From contig NZ_AP025523.1 in the NCBI RefSeq assembly GCF_027923555.1, forward strand, positions 3,166,484-3,230,483: a DNA stretch of 64,000 bases. Reading direction: 5' to 3'. The stretch comes from Vulcanimicrobium alpinum (GTDB taxonomy: Bacteria; Vulcanimicrobiota; Vulcanimicrobiia; Vulcanimicrobiales; Vulcanimicrobiaceae). The notes under the pieces were generated by a model. It was given only the letters and a program-made list of their open reading frames with translations, was not told where the DNA came from and searched no databases. Positions within the stretch are counted from its first letter, which is position 1; each line of letters starts with the position of its first letter. Position numbers and translations under genes: made by a program. Below, in pieces: positions 1 through 8,580 of the stretch.

Positions 1-1394
1 ACCTCGTCGCGATCGTCGAACGGGCGCACGTCCGCCCCGACGATCTGATACGTCTCGTGTCCCTTGCCGGCGACGACGACCGTATCGCCCGCGTGCGCGT
101 CGTCGATCGCGCGGCGGATCGCGGTGCGGCGATCGAGCACGATATCGGTGTGCGGGAAACCGGTCGCGACGGCGACGGCGATCGCCATCGGGTCTTCGCT
201 GCGCGGGTTGTCGCTGGTGACGATGACGCGGTCGGCGAGGCGCGCGGCGATCTCGCCCATCTGCACGCGCTTGCCGGGATCGCGGTCGCCGCCGCACCCG
301 AACACGACGATCAGTCGTCCGCGCGTCGTCTCGCGCGCGGCGCGCAAGACGTTCTCGAGCGCGTCGGGGGTGTGCGCGTAGTCGACGACCGCGTCGATCC
401 CGAACGCGCCGATCCGTTCCATCCGGCCGGGGACCGCTTTGGTCGAGCCCAAACCGCGCGCGATCTCGCGGTCGCCGATCCCCAGAGTCCGCCCCAGGCC
501 GAAGGCCGCCAGCGCGTTGCGCACGTTGAAACGCCCCGGCAGCGCGATCGCCACCGTCGTTCCGGCAACGCGGAAATGCGACCCGTCGCCGTCGAGCCGG
601 ACCTCTTCAGCGCGCAGCATCGCGGCGGCGTCGATCGCGTACGTGATCGGCCGGAGCCCGGCGATTTCGCGGGCGAACGCCGCGCCCGATGCGTCGTCGA
701 CGTTGAGGACCGCGAACGGAGCAAGGTCGAACAGCCGCCGCTTCGCCGCGACGTACCGTTCGAACGTGCCGTGAAAATCTAGGTGATCGCGCGTGATGTT
801 GGTCAGCGCGGCGGCCGCGAACCGGACGTGGTCGACGCGGCGCAGGGCGAGCGCGTGCGACGACACTTCCATCGCGATCGCGCGCGCGCCGGCGTCGCGC
901 ATCGCGGCGAGCAGACCGTGCAGCTCGATCGCCAGCGGCGTCGTGTTCGCGAGCGGCCAGGAGCGCTCGCGGAACGCGCCGCCGAGCGTCCCGACGACGC
1001 CGCACGGGACGCCGGACGACTCGAGCATGTCGCGTACCAGGTGCGTCGTCGTCGTCTTGCCGTTCGTTCCGGTGACGCCGACGACCAGCATCGACGCCGA
1101 GGGGCGGTCGTGAAACGCGTCGGCGAGCGCCGAGGCCGCGATGCGCGTGTCGTCGACGAGCACGCACGGCACCTCGGTGTCGGGCGCGCGTTCGGCGACG
1201 ATCAGCGCGGCGCCGCGCGCGATCGCGTCGCCGATGAATTCGTGCCCGTCGTCGCGTTCGCCGCGCAGCGCGACGAACGCCGTCCCCGGCCCGACCGCGC
1301 GCGAATCGCTCGCGATCGCATCGATCCGCGGCGGCGGCGTCCCGACCACCCGCGCGCCGGCCAGCGCCGCGAGAAGTCCCGACGTCTCTCGCAT
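1..1394 (-). CDS. murE: UDP-MurNAc-tripeptide synthetase (meso-DAP ligase), 3' end outside window
   Basis: Adds meso-diaminopimelate to UDP-MurNAc-L-Ala-D-Glu in cytoplasmic peptidoglycan precursor synthesis. Reading the minus strand from ATG at 1394 gives an uninterrupted frame to the window edge, about 464 codons, so only the extreme C-terminus is missing. Seen directly: the Mur-ligase P-loop GTNGKTTT near residue 109, the DNPR motif near residue 395 that family knowledge ties to meso-DAP selection, and GKGHE near the end. The start overlaps the ftsI stop (TGATG), so the two are probably translationally coupled. The meso-DAP assignment implies a diderm-type peptidoglycan. Confidence 0.93.
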   Translation of the reverse strand, partial: MRETSGLLAALAGARVVGTPPPRIDAIASDSRAVGPGTAFVALRGERDDGHEFIGDAIARGAALIVAERAPDTEVPCVLVDDTRIAASALADAFHDRPSASMLVVGVTGTNGKTTTTHLVRDMLESSGVPCGVVGTLGGAFRERSWPLANTTPLAIELHGLLAAMRDAGARAIAMEVSSHALALRRVDHVRFAAAALTNITRDHLDFHGTFERYVAAKRRLFDLAPFAVLNVDDASGAAFAREIAGLRPITYAIDAAAMLRAEEVRLDGDGSHFRVAGTTVAIALPGRFNVRNALAAFGLGRTLGIGDREIARGLGSTKAVPGRMERIGAFGIDAVVDYAHTPDALENVLRAARETTRGRLIVVFGCGGDRDPGKRVQMGEIAARLADRVIVTSDNPRSEDPMAIAVAVATGFPHTDIVLDRRTAIRRAIDDAHAGDTVVVAGKGHETYQIVGADVRPFDDRDE

Positions 1395-3157
1395 CAGCGT
1401 GTGTCCTTCGCGCGCCCGCTGCGACGGACCAAGCGCGGCGGCGCGGCCGGCATGATCCCGGCATGCAGCATCGTCGCGCGAGCGAGCTGCGCGAAGACGG
1501 GCGCGGCGACTTGCGAGCCGTAGATCGAACCAACCGGGCGTTCGACCTTGACCAGGATGACGTAGCGAGGATGCTCGGCGGGGATCATCCCGATGAACGA
1601 TGCGTTGTAGGCGCCCGGCTCGTACCGCCCGTTCTCGACGATCTGTGCCGTGCCGGTTTTTCCCGCCGTCGCATACCCCGGAACCTCGGCCGTCCCCTTG
1701 CCTGTCCCGCGGGTGACGACTTGGCGCAGATACGATCGCAGCCTGGCGGCAGTGGCGGCGGAGATCGCGCGCCGCTCGATCTCCTGACGGTAGGTGTAGA
1801 TCGTCTTCCCCGACGGGTCGGCGAGCGCGTGGACGATCCGCGGGCGGAGCAGGAGGCCGCCGTTGGCGATCGCCGCGTAGGCGCGGATCATCGCCAGCGG
1901 CGTCACAGAGATACTCTGTCCGAACGCGATCGTCGGCAGCGTCGAACCGCTCCACGTGGAGGGCGGCAAGACGATCCCGGGGTTCTCCCCCGGGAGTTCG
2001 ACCGCCGTCGGATCGCCGAAGCCGAAGCGCGTGAGGGTCCGGTAGATCGCGGAAGCGCCGGTCGCCATCCCGACTTCGGCGGCGCCGACGTTGTACGAGT
2101 ACGCGATGATGTCGTCGAGCGACGTCGTGCCGCCGACGCTGGCGTTGAAGCCGTCGTCGGCGTTGTGGATCACGCGGCCGCCGACCTCGAGCGTGTCGCG
2201 GCTCGGGAAACGCGTCGCCGGCGTGATCCTGCCGCTGTCGAGCGCGGCGGCGACGGTGATCAATTTGAACGTCGAGCCCGGCTCGTAGGCGTCGGTGATC
2301 GCGCGGTCGCGCCACGCGTCGCTCGCGAACGCGCCGAAGTGCGCGGGATCGAAATCCGGCATGTTCGCGACCGCGAGCAGTTCGCCGCTCCATGGGTCCA
2401 TCACGATCGCGGTCCCGCTGCGCGCGTGCCACTGCGCGACGGCGCCGCGCAGCAGATGCTCCGCTTCGAACTGCACGTAGGGATCGATCGTGGTGACGAT
2501 CGTCGTCCCGGGGACGGCGCGTTCGATGACGTGCTTCTCGCCGAGCGGGATCGCGTGCCCGAACTGATCGGCCTCGATCCGCATCTTTCCGGGGACGCCG
2601 CGCAGCAGGCGATCGAAGCCGTACTCGAGGCCGTCGAGTCCGTTCTCGTCGGTCCCGGTGAAGCCGATCACCGTCGAAGCGAGGCGTCCCGACGCGACGA
2701 ATCGCAGACCCGTCTCTTCACCCTTGGTCTCAATCCCCGCGATCCCCAGCCGGCGCACGCGTTCGGCGACCTCGTGCGGCACCTTGCGCGCCAGCCAGCG
2801 GAACTGCAGTCTGTCGCGCAGCACCGTTTCGAGCTGCGCCGCGGGCTCGTGAAGGACGGGCGCGAGCCGCCGCGCCGCGTCCTGCGGGTCGGCGACGTCG
2901 GCGGGGACCGCGTAGATCGATTCGGACGGGAGCGAGCGGACCAGCACGTTGCCGTCGCGATCGAGGATCGCCCCGCGCAGAGCGAAATCGTCGACGGCTT
3001 CGTTGTGCTGCGCGAGCGCGAACCGGGCGAGCTTCGGACCCTCGCGGACTTGCACGTTGCCCAGCCGCAGAGCGAGGGCACCGGCCAGCGCGACAACCAG
3101 AACGAGCGCGATCTTCGCCCGGCCCGGAGCGACGCGCGCGAAGGCACGCGCCGCCAT
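1394..3157 (-). CDS. ftsI: Septal peptidoglycan transpeptidase (FtsI / PBP3-type class B PBP)
   Basis: Class B penicillin-binding protein that crosslinks septal peptidoglycan. 587 residues, normal for the family. An N-terminal membrane anchor at about residues 14-33 is followed by a PBP-dimer domain and a transpeptidase domain. All three active-site motifs are visible: STFK at about 295-298 (nucleophile Ser), SYN at about 354-356 and KTGT at about 500-503. No PASTA domains are seen at the C-terminus. It lies one base after ftsL and overlaps murE by one base. Order mraZ-rsmH-ftsL-ftsI-murE is the classical dcw arrangement, which fixes the identity against other class B PBPs. Confidence 0.94.
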   Translation of the reverse strand: MAARAFARVAPGRAKIALVLVVALAGALALRLGNVQVREGPKLARFALAQHNEAVDDFALRGAILDRDGNVLVRSLPSESIYAVPADVADPQDAARRLAPVLHEPAAQLETVLRDRLQFRWLARKVPHEVAERVRRLGIAGIETKGEETGLRFVASGRLASTVIGFTGTDENGLDGLEYGFDRLLRGVPGKMRIEADQFGHAIPLGEKHVIERAVPGTTIVTTIDPYVQFEAEHLLRGAVAQWHARSGTAIVMDPWSGELLAVANMPDFDPAHFGAFASDAWRDRAITDAYEPGSTFKLITVAAALDSGRITPATRFPSRDTLEVGGRVIHNADDGFNASVGGTTSLDDIIAYSYNVGAAEVGMATGASAIYRTLTRFGFGDPTAVELPGENPGIVLPPSTWSGSTLPTIAFGQSISVTPLAMIRAYAAIANGGLLLRPRIVHALADPSGKTIYTYRQEIERRAISAATAARLRSYLRQVVTRGTGKGTAEVPGYATAGKTGTAQIVENGRYEPGAYNASFIGMIPAEHPRYVILVKVERPVGSIYGSQVAAPVFAQLARATMLHAGIMPAAPPRLVRRSGRAKDTR

Positions 3158-3158
3158 G

Positions 3159-3575
3159 TTACCGCCCGCTAATCCACGAGAAGAGTGCGAGGCCCGACGG
3201 CTGCGGACGGGCGTGCGGGAGCGGCACGGGCACGACCGCGTACACGCGCGGATCGTGCATCTTCAATTGCACGGCGAGCTGCGCGAGGCGTTCGGGCGAC
3301 TTGAGGCGCGCGATCGTATTCTCGAGCCGCTGCGACTCCTCGGCAAGCGCGGCGCGTTCGCGCTGCGCGCGCGAGACGGCATAGCTCTGCGAGGTGATCG
3401 AGGCGGTGAGCGTCACGTACCCCAGCAACGGAAGGAGCGCGGCGACGGCGAGCGCGAGGACGGCGAAGAGCGGACGATGGACGCGCCGCTTCGAGCGCCG
3501 CACGCGGCGTTTCGTCGCGGCCCGCACGCGTTCGACGTGACGGGGCGGTTCGACGTGTTTGGGTTGAGCGATCAT
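3159..3575 (-). CDS. ftsL: Cell division protein FtsL-like
   Basis: Short bitopic divisome protein, recognised mainly by position between rsmH and ftsI and by architecture. 138 residues: a very basic N-terminal cytoplasmic tail (about 1-34), one hydrophobic helix (about 35-57), then a region with coiled-coil character (about 60-100) rich in Arg, Glu, Ala and Leu, and a proline-containing tail. FtsL proteins diverge strongly in sequence, so the call rests on gene order and topology. The start overlaps the rsmH stop by 4 bases (ATGA), and ftsI begins one base after its stop, consistent with one operon. Confidence 0.82.
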   Translation of the reverse strand: MIAQPKHVEPPRHVERVRAATKRRVRRSKRRVHRPLFAVLALAVAALLPLLGYVTLTASITSQSYAVSRAQRERAALAEESQRLENTIARLKSPERLAQLAVQLKMHDPRVYAVVPVPLPHARPQPSGLALFSWISGR

Positions 3576-4459
3576 CCGGCCGCCTCGATCCGTTCCGCGA
3601 CGCGGAGTTTCGCACTGCGGGCGCGCGGGTTCGCGGCGACTTCGGCGTCGCTCGCGACGATTGGTTTGCGCGTCACCGCGCGCACGCGGGGATCGTCACG
3701 GAACGTCTGTTTCACGATACGGTCCTCGAGCGAGTGAAAGCTGATCGCCGCGATCCGCCCGCCGGTCGCAGTCCGTTGCAGTGCCGCCGCGAGCCCCTCG
3801 CGCAGCGCGCCGAGCTCGTCGTTGACGGCGATCCGCAGCGCCTGAAACGTGCGGGTCGCCGGATGGATCTTCGCGTGGCCGGGGATGCGCGTTGCGCGGG
3901 CAACGACGTTCGCCAGGTCGAGCGTGTCGCGTACCGGCGTCCCCGCATCGCGCAGCGCGACGATCGCGCGCGCGATCCGGCGCGACGCACGCTCTTCTCC
4001 GTACTCATAGATCGTATTCGCGATCGTGCGCTCGTCGCGCGTCGCCAGAAACTGCGCCGCGCTCTCGCCCGCCGTCGGATCCATCCGCATGTCGAGCGGC
4101 GCCGCGATGCGGAAGGAGAAGCCGCGTTCCCCTTCACCGAACTGCATCGAACTCACCCCGAGATCGAACAGCACGCCGTTCACGCGTGCGATCCCCAGCG
4201 CGTCGAGCGACGCCGCCAGCGTGCGGAAGTTGGTGCAGACCAGCGTAAAGCGCGGATCGGTGAGCGCACGCGCCTGCGCCGACGGATCGACGTCGAATGC
4301 GATCAGCCGCCCTGCAGGATCGAGCCGCGTGAGGATCAGCGCGGCGTGACCGCCCGCCCCGAACGTCGCATCGACATACGTGCCGTCGGCACGAATCGCC
4401 AGCGCCTCGACCGCTTCCGCCGCAAGCACGGCGACGTGATCGGCCATCGCTACCGGCAC
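3572..4459 (-). CDS. rsmH: 16S rRNA (cytosine-1402-N4) methyltransferase RsmH (MraW)
   Basis: SAM-dependent methyltransferase that modifies C1402 of 16S rRNA. 295 residues, near the usual 300-315. Visible: SAM-binding DATFGAGGH at residues 30-38, GVLFDLGVSS at about 95-104, and the late FHSLED motif that is diagnostic of the family. The listed start gives a four-residue extension; the internal ATG at residue 5 (MADHVAV) is an equally good start. It lies 19 bases downstream of mraZ and overlaps ftsL by 4 bases. Confidence 0.95.
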   Translation of the reverse strand: MPVAMADHVAVLAAEAVEALAIRADGTYVDATFGAGGHAALILTRLDPAGRLIAFDVDPSAQARALTDPRFTLVCTNFRTLAASLDALGIARVNGVLFDLGVSSMQFGEGERGFSFRIAAPLDMRMDPTAGESAAQFLATRDERTIANTIYEYGEERASRRIARAIVALRDAGTPVRDTLDLANVVARATRIPGHAKIHPATRTFQALRIAVNDELGALREGLAAALQRTATGGRIAAISFHSLEDRIVKQTFRDDPRVRAVTRKPIVASDAEVAANPRARSAKLRVAERIEAAG

Positions 4460-4478
4460 CTCGCGCGCACGGGCCCAC

Positions 4479-4919
4479 TCAGAACAGCCCCAGTTCCGAC
4501 GTGAAGTCGGGGAGTTCGGTCGGATCGGCGACGTGGCGATCGTAGCGCTCTTTCGCCCACACCTCGACCCGCGTCATCGAGCCGATCGAGACGACGTCCT
4601 TGCCGATCCCGGCCCACGTGCGCAGCGCGGCCGGAACGCCGACGCGCCCCTGCGGATCGCAGCTGACTTCTTCGGTATGGGCGAAGAGCCGCCGCACGAA
4701 CGTCCGGAAGCGCGCATCCTTCACCGGCGCCGCCTGAAGCTTCGCGCAGACGTCGTTCCACGTCGCCGCGGGATAGAGGACCAGACACCCGTCGGGCTCG
4801 TCGATCGACAGGTAGAAGCCGGCGCCGAGACGCTCGCGGAAGCGCGAGGGCACGACGAGCCGGCCCTTGTCGTCAAGGCTGTGCTCGGCCGAACCGGTGA
4901 ACAAGGGACGATCCGACAC
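4479..4919 (-). CDS. mraZ: Transcriptional regulator MraZ, first gene of the dcw cluster
   Basis: DNA-binding repressor of the division and cell wall cluster. With GTG at 4919 the product is 146 residues, matching the family. The open frame extends further upstream to an ATG at 5033, but that would add 38 unrelated residues and overrun the promoter. The GTG start has an AAGGGGTG ribosome site just upstream. Two AbrB-like repeats are visible, with DDKGR at residues 16-20 and DPQGR at 88-92. The operator with four TGG-type boxes directly upstream supports autoregulation. Confidence 0.94.
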   Translation of the reverse strand: MSDRPLFTGSAEHSLDDKGRLVVPSRFRERLGAGFYLSIDEPDGCLVLYPAATWNDVCAKLQAAPVKDARFRTFVRRLFAHTEEVSCDPQGRVGVPAALRTWAGIGKDVVSIGSMTRVEVWAKERYDRHVADPTELPDFTSELGLF

Positions 4920-4934
4920 TGGATCACCCCTTGC

Positions 4935-4988
4935 CCCCAAAACGCTCCATCTCCCTCCACTATATCCCACCACATCACCGCGCCACAA
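4935..4988 (-). promoter_or_regulatory. dcw promoter with four-repeat MraZ operator
   Basis: On the minus strand, four pentamers TGGGA, TGGAG, TGGAG and TGGGG are each separated by exactly 5 bases (plus-strand blocks 4965-4969, 4955-4959, 4945-4949 and 4935-4939). This is the known architecture of MraZ binding sites (direct TGGGN repeats with 5-base spacers). A -10-like TATAGT (4964-4959) sits between the first two boxes, and a -35-like TTGTGG (4988-4983) lies 18 bases upstream. MraZ binding would therefore overlap the promoter core. The box spacing is seen directly; promoter activity is inferred. Confidence 0.85.
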
Positions 4989-5033
4989 GGACGCACACGA
5001 AGAAAAATGTGCATTGCCAGAAGAAGTCGCCAC

Positions 5034-5555
5034 TCGTCAGAAGTGCTTGAACCTTCGACGCCCCGGCGGCGCTTTCAGGGAGCGGCGTGAGCCCTACCCA
5101 CGCGAACGTATGTTCGGGTTAATCGAGGAGGCAAAAACCGGGTGCGGCGACATCACCCTCGTCGGTGAGATCGGCGCGCTGTGGCCGGCGCCGGCGGTCC
5201 GGTTTTGGCCGACGACGACGCCGACGCCGAAGCTCAATTCGCGGTTCATCGGGTCGAAGAAGCGTGAGGCGCGAAACGAGGATCGTTGACGAGGTCGCGA
5301 TCGCGCAGGTGACAGCTGCCGTTCCCTGCGGTCGTCGCGCGAACTCATTGAGACGCTCGGCGCGAACCACGACGGCCGCCGCCTGCGATGTGGGGAACAC
5401 GGACGATCTGCGGAGGTGGGAGGCGCATATCGATCAGCGGCGTTCGCCGAAGCTCGGCTGCCAACGGCGCTGCAGGCGACGCGGATACTCGTAATGAGCG
5501 ATAGCGCGTTGGTCGCAAAGGCCTGGTGGTACGGCATGAATCCCCGGTTTCTCTC
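5034..5555. other. Intergenic stretch without a supported gene
   Basis: About 520 bases between the mraZ promoter and the left end of the first IS3 element. Open frames exist on both strands but are arginine-rich GC artefacts without recognisable motifs, initiation signals or conservation cues. It may hold remains of a gene displaced by the IS, but I cannot identify one. Confidence 0.4.
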
Positions 5556-5621
5556 TGTGTCAACGTGAGGTGAGACCACCAAGCCGGAACAAATACTGAG
5601 GGCGAGCAAGGCTACCGAACC

Positions 5622-6002
5622 ATGATCCAAGACGTGGACCTTCCCAAGAAAGCCTCCCGCCGCGTTTTCTCCGAGGAAAAGCGCCGCGAGATCGTCGCCG
5701 AATACGACGCCGCCGCAACGCCCGCCGAGCGCGCCGCGGTTCTCCGCCGACACGGCATCTACACTTCGTCCGTTTCGAACTGGCGCAAGCATATCGCGGC
5801 AAGCGTCCCTCGCGCGCCGCGTGGACGCCGTCCAGATCCGGATGCGACGGAGACGCGTCGCCTGCACGATCAGATTGCCCGACTCGAGCGCAAGCTTGCG
5901 AAGTCGGAGAGGACCGTCGCCGCCCTGGGAAAAGCGCACGCGCTCTTGCAGATGCTCGCCGAGCAGGACGCGGAACCCCAGGCGAGTTCGAGGGAATCGT
6001 GA
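5622..6002 (+). CDS. IS3-family transposase subunit OrfA
   Basis: 126 residues. N-terminal helix-turn-helix (about residues 15-65, with SEEKRREIV and the YTSSVSNWRKH recognition-helix region), then a leucine/lysine-rich coiled-coil tail (about 85-115, ARLERKLAKSER) used for oligomerisation in this family. The stop overlaps the orfB GTG start (GTGA). It is intact, but its partner OrfB is interrupted, so this copy cannot transpose by itself. A diverged fragment of the same protein lies at 20047-20235. Confidence 0.88.
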   Translation: MIQDVDLPKKASRRVFSEEKRREIVAEYDAAATPAERAAVLRRHGIYTSSVSNWRKHIAASVPRAPRGRRPDPDATETRRLHDQIARLERKLAKSERTVAALGKAHALLQMLAEQDAEPQASSRES

Positions 6003-6450
6003 ACGACCTTGCGACCGTCGTCGGGCGGCGCTACGCTTCACGTATTCTCAACGCGTCTCGTGCGACGTTGTATCGGCGCGCACGAACCGCCGCAGTGATC
6101 GAGCCGCTCTCGCGACCGCGGCGTGCTTCGTCGCGCGCATTGACGCCGTCTGAGGTTGAGAACGTTTCTGCCGTGCTGCATCAGGAACGCTTCGCAGACC
6201 GAAGCGTGCGCTCGATCTACGCCATGCTTTTGGACGAGGGGGAGTATTTCTGCTCGATCTCGACGATGTATCGCATCCTGCGTCAGACCGGGGAAACGAC
6301 CGAACGGCGGCGTCTTGCGACGCATCCGGCACGCGTTAAGCCGGAGCTTCTCGCGACGATGCCGTGCCAGGTGTGGTCGTGGGATATTACGCGGCTTCCC
6401 GGAACGCGGAAGTGGACGTACTTCCATCTGTACATGATCGTCGACGTATT

Positions 6451-6459
6451 CAGTCGGTA
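6451..6459. repeat. 9-bp target duplication, left copy (partner 7825-7833)
   Basis: CAGTCGGTA occurs on both sides of the IS256 element; one copy belongs to the original orfB codons for F-S-R-Y. Confidence 0.93.
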
Positions 6460-7824
6460 AGTCAAGTCCCAAATCTGCTGTAATTCCGGTTCGTCGATCG
6501 CGTAAGTTAGGCTGCTCGTCTGTCTCGTTTTACGGCGGCCGGCTTGGCCACCGTCGTTGCTTTCCATTCGAAGTATTCGGTCATGTCGAAGTAGGCTCGG
6601 CTTAACCATTCGTCGTTTTGCTCGGAGAGTAACGCGCCGACCATGCGAATCGCTGCGGCGTCGTTTGGGAAGATGCGAATGACTTTCTCCCGGCGACGAA
6701 TCTCTTCATTGAGCCGCTCTTGCATGTTGCTCGTGCGCAGTCGCCGGCGATATTTCTCCGGCAGCGGCAAGATCGCAAACATGTCTTCGAACGCTCCTTC
6801 CAAGCACACGCACGACTTGGGCGCCGTTTCTGCGAAGCGGGCCATGAATTCCGCATATCGACGCTCGGCCTCTTTGCGATCAGTTGCGAGGAAGATCAGC
6901 CGAGCTGCAGCGGTTACGTTTTCCCGTTCTTTCTTGGGCGCGTGATCGAGCAAGTTCTTCATCACGTGGAACTGGCAACGCTGCCACGTCGCGCCGACGA
7001 ATTGCTTGGCGATCGCCTCACGCAAGCCCGAGTGATTGTCGGAGACGGCAACGTCGACGCCGTGCAAGCCGCGTGCTTTGAGGCCGCGAAAGAACTCGTT
7101 CCACGTCGCAAAGCTCTCCGAATCGCCGATCGAAAGACCAAGGATTTCTCGGTATCCGTCAGCGCGAATGCCGCTCGCGATGAGGAGCGCTTTGCTGACG
7201 ACGCTCTTGTCGGTGCGCACCTTCGTAAAGAGCGCGTCAACGATGATGAACGGGTACGCCGCATCAAGCCGACGATTCAAGAATCCCGCGACCGGCTCGT
7301 CAAGGGCCTTCGCGAGGCGACTGACCGTCGATTTCGAAAACGACGTCCCACACAGACCTTCGGTTATCCGCGTGACCTTCCGCGTCGAGACGCCGTTGAC
7401 GACCATCTCCATCAGGCCCACGACAAAGGCTTGTTCGCTGCGGCGATAACGCTCGAAGATGTCGGTTGAGAAGCTGCCGTCGCGCGTCTGCGGCACGCGC
7501 AGGACCAGCGATCCGACGCGGGTCGAGAGCTGTCGATCGCGATACCCATTCCGATAGCCCTCCCGTTCTTGACAGCGTTCGTACCGCTCGGCGCCCAGAT
7601 GATCGCGCATCTGCGCCTCGAGCACTTGGTTCAAAATCGTTTCGACGAGCTTCCCGAGCGCCGCAGGTTGATCGAGCAACGCTGGAATCGCGTCGCGGGA
7701 TAGGGTAAGATCGTAATCGGCCACCGTTCCGGTCCTTTCGATTGAAGTGTTGTCAACGTCAATCTTCGAACCGGAGCGGTGGCTACCCGCCCGCTGAATT
7801 TACATCAATTATAGGGACTCTGCC
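6460..7824 (-). mobile_element. IS256-family element, copy 1 (1365 bp, inserted in IS3 orfB)
   Basis: Boundaries are set by a perfect 9-bp flanking duplication (CAGTCGGTA at 6451-6459 and 7825-7833) and by imperfect terminal inverted repeats: left AGTCAAGTCCCAAAT, right (reverse complement) GGCAGAGTCCCTATA, both leading into TGTAA-TTC blocks. IS256 elements are known to make 8-9 bp duplications. One transposase gene fills it on the minus strand. A second near-identical copy, itself interrupted, starts at 15851. Confidence 0.93.
6507..7724 (-). CDS. IS256-family (mutator-like) transposase, copy 1
   Basis: 405 residues, complete. DDE catalytic residues are recognisable: Asp163 in IIVDALFTK, Asp229 in VAVSDNHSGL and Glu341 in LNEEIRRRE, followed by the family hallmark RIFPNDAAAIR and the C-terminal LLSEQNDEW. 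Between the second Asp and Glu lies the CQFH block (C250, H253) typical of this family. The protein is the same as that at 15898-17115, while the DNA shows scattered mostly silent differences, so the two copies diverged slightly after duplication. Confidence 0.95.
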   Translation of the reverse strand: MADYDLTLSRDAIPALLDQPAALGKLVETILNQVLEAQMRDHLGAERYERCQEREGYRNGYRDRQLSTRVGSLVLRVPQTRDGSFSTDIFERYRRSEQAFVVGLMEMVVNGVSTRKVTRITEGLCGTSFSKSTVSRLAKALDEPVAGFLNRRLDAAYPFIIVDALFTKVRTDKSVVSKALLIASGIRADGYREILGLSIGDSESFATWNEFFRGLKARGLHGVDVAVSDNHSGLREAIAKQFVGATWQRCQFHVMKNLLDHAPKKERENVTAAARLIFLATDRKEAERRYAEFMARFAETAPKSCVCLEGAFEDMFAILPLPEKYRRRLRTSNMQERLNEEIRRREKVIRIFPNDAAAIRMVGALLSEQNDEWLSRAYFDMTEYFEWKATTVAKPAAVKRDRRAA

Positions 7825-7833
7825 CAGTCGGTA
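7825..7833. repeat. 9-bp target duplication, right copy (partner 6451-6459)
   Basis: Exact repeat of CAGTCGGTA directly after the IS256 right end; the orfB frame continues from here. Confidence 0.93.
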
Positions 7834-8168
7834 CCTCGTCGGTTGGCGCGTGGAGGCGCGCGAAGACGCGCAACTGGCCGAGGAGCTCTTCGCCCAGACA
7901 TTCACGGCGCAACGCGTCGACACGTCGCAGCTCACGGTGCACGGCGACAACGGCGCGGCGATGACGTCCAAGACGCTCGCGCAGCTTTTCAGCGATCTGG
8001 CGGTCACGCGCAGTCACTCGCGCCCGCACGTTTCGAACGACAACCCGTTCAGCGAGTCGCTCTTCAAGACGCTCAAGTACGGGCCGTCGTATCCCGAGCA
8101 CTTTGAGACGATCGAGGAGGCACGCGCCTGGTGTGGTCGATTCGTAAAATGGTACAACAACGAGCACC

Positions 8169-8384
8169 GGCACACGGGCATTGCGCTACTCACGCCGAGC
8201 GACGTGCATCATGGACGCGCCGAGCAGCGGCGCGACGCGCGCCGTACGGTTCTCCGGCACGCTTGGGAACGTAACCCCGACCGTTTCGTTCGCGGTCAAC
8301 CGGAGCCGCCGGCTCTCGAGCCGACGACCTACATCAACCGACCCGAACTCCTAAAAGCCGCGTAACTTCCGGTCTCAAAGATGT
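8169..8384 (+). repeat. 216-bp direct repeat A: 3' end of IS3 orfB (partner 9269-9484)
   Basis: The last about 65 codons of orfB and the IS right end recur 1100 bases downstream, apparently identical up to a one-base length difference in the final T run before GACACATTCCG. It is the 3' end of the IS3 element, duplicated and joined to a truncated IS256-type gene. Confidence 0.9.
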
Positions 8385-8391
8385 TGACACA

Positions 8392-8543
8392 TTCCGACAC
8401 TCGCCCTTCCCGCTCATGCTCGCTGTGATGGAGAATTGCTCGAGCAGCGCACGGTAGTCGCCGCTTGCATATTGGCTTCCACGATCGGAATGGAACAGCA
8501 GGCCGGGAGCGGGTCGGCGATTTGCTAGCGCGGGTTTGAGCGG
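8392..8543 (-). pseudogene. Fragment of a second IS3-family (IS150/IS407-like) OrfB
   Basis: Minus-strand reading from 8543 gives a recognisable rve catalytic segment with LLFHSDRGSQYAS, then YRALLEQFSI and SMSGKGE, the region around the second catalytic Asp. There is no start, and both sides are cut off: downstream by the IS3 right end, upstream by the next truncated element. It is a different subgroup from the IS3 elements at 5.6 and 11.4 kb (HSDRGSQY versus HGDNGAAM), so it records an additional lost insertion. Confidence 0.82.
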
Positions 8544-8580
8544 AGCTCGTGACGATTTTCGGGGAAATTGAAAAAGAAGC

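Larger units (their letters stand above)
5999..8365 (+). pseudogene. IS3-family transposase OrfB, split by an IS256-family insertion
   Basis: The rve/DDE integrase is cut after residue 153: codons up to 6459 encode the N-terminus and the first part of the catalytic core (DITRLPGT, then VDVFSR), then a TAA stop is created by the first base of the inserted element. The frame resumes at 7831 with YLVGWRV and continues through GDNGAAMTS, SRPHVSNDNPFSE and the C-terminal KWYNNEHRHTG to a stop at 8365. Removing 6460-7824 and one copy of the 9-bp duplication restores a continuous reading frame. Protein similarity to the intact OrfB at 11948-12952 supports the reconstruction. Confidence 0.9.
5556..8391 (+). 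mobile_element. IS3-family element, interrupted by an IS256-family copy
   Basis: The ends show related inverted repeats: left TGTGTCAACGTGAGGTGAGACC, of which the first 9 bases recur exactly, and right (reverse complement) TGTGTCAAC followed by TTTGAGACCGGAAG a few bases in. The element carries orfA and orfB with a 4-base overlap. Without the 1365-bp insertion and one 9-bp duplication it would be about 1.46 kb, a normal IS3 size. I see no clean target duplication of the IS3 element itself, so one end may have been rearranged; its right end recurs at 9269-9497. Confidence 0.8.

Noticed and set aside
5094-6041. 315-codon minus-strand frame across the IS3 left end
   Set aside because: Runs antisense through orfA and crosses the IS boundary; no recognisable motif.
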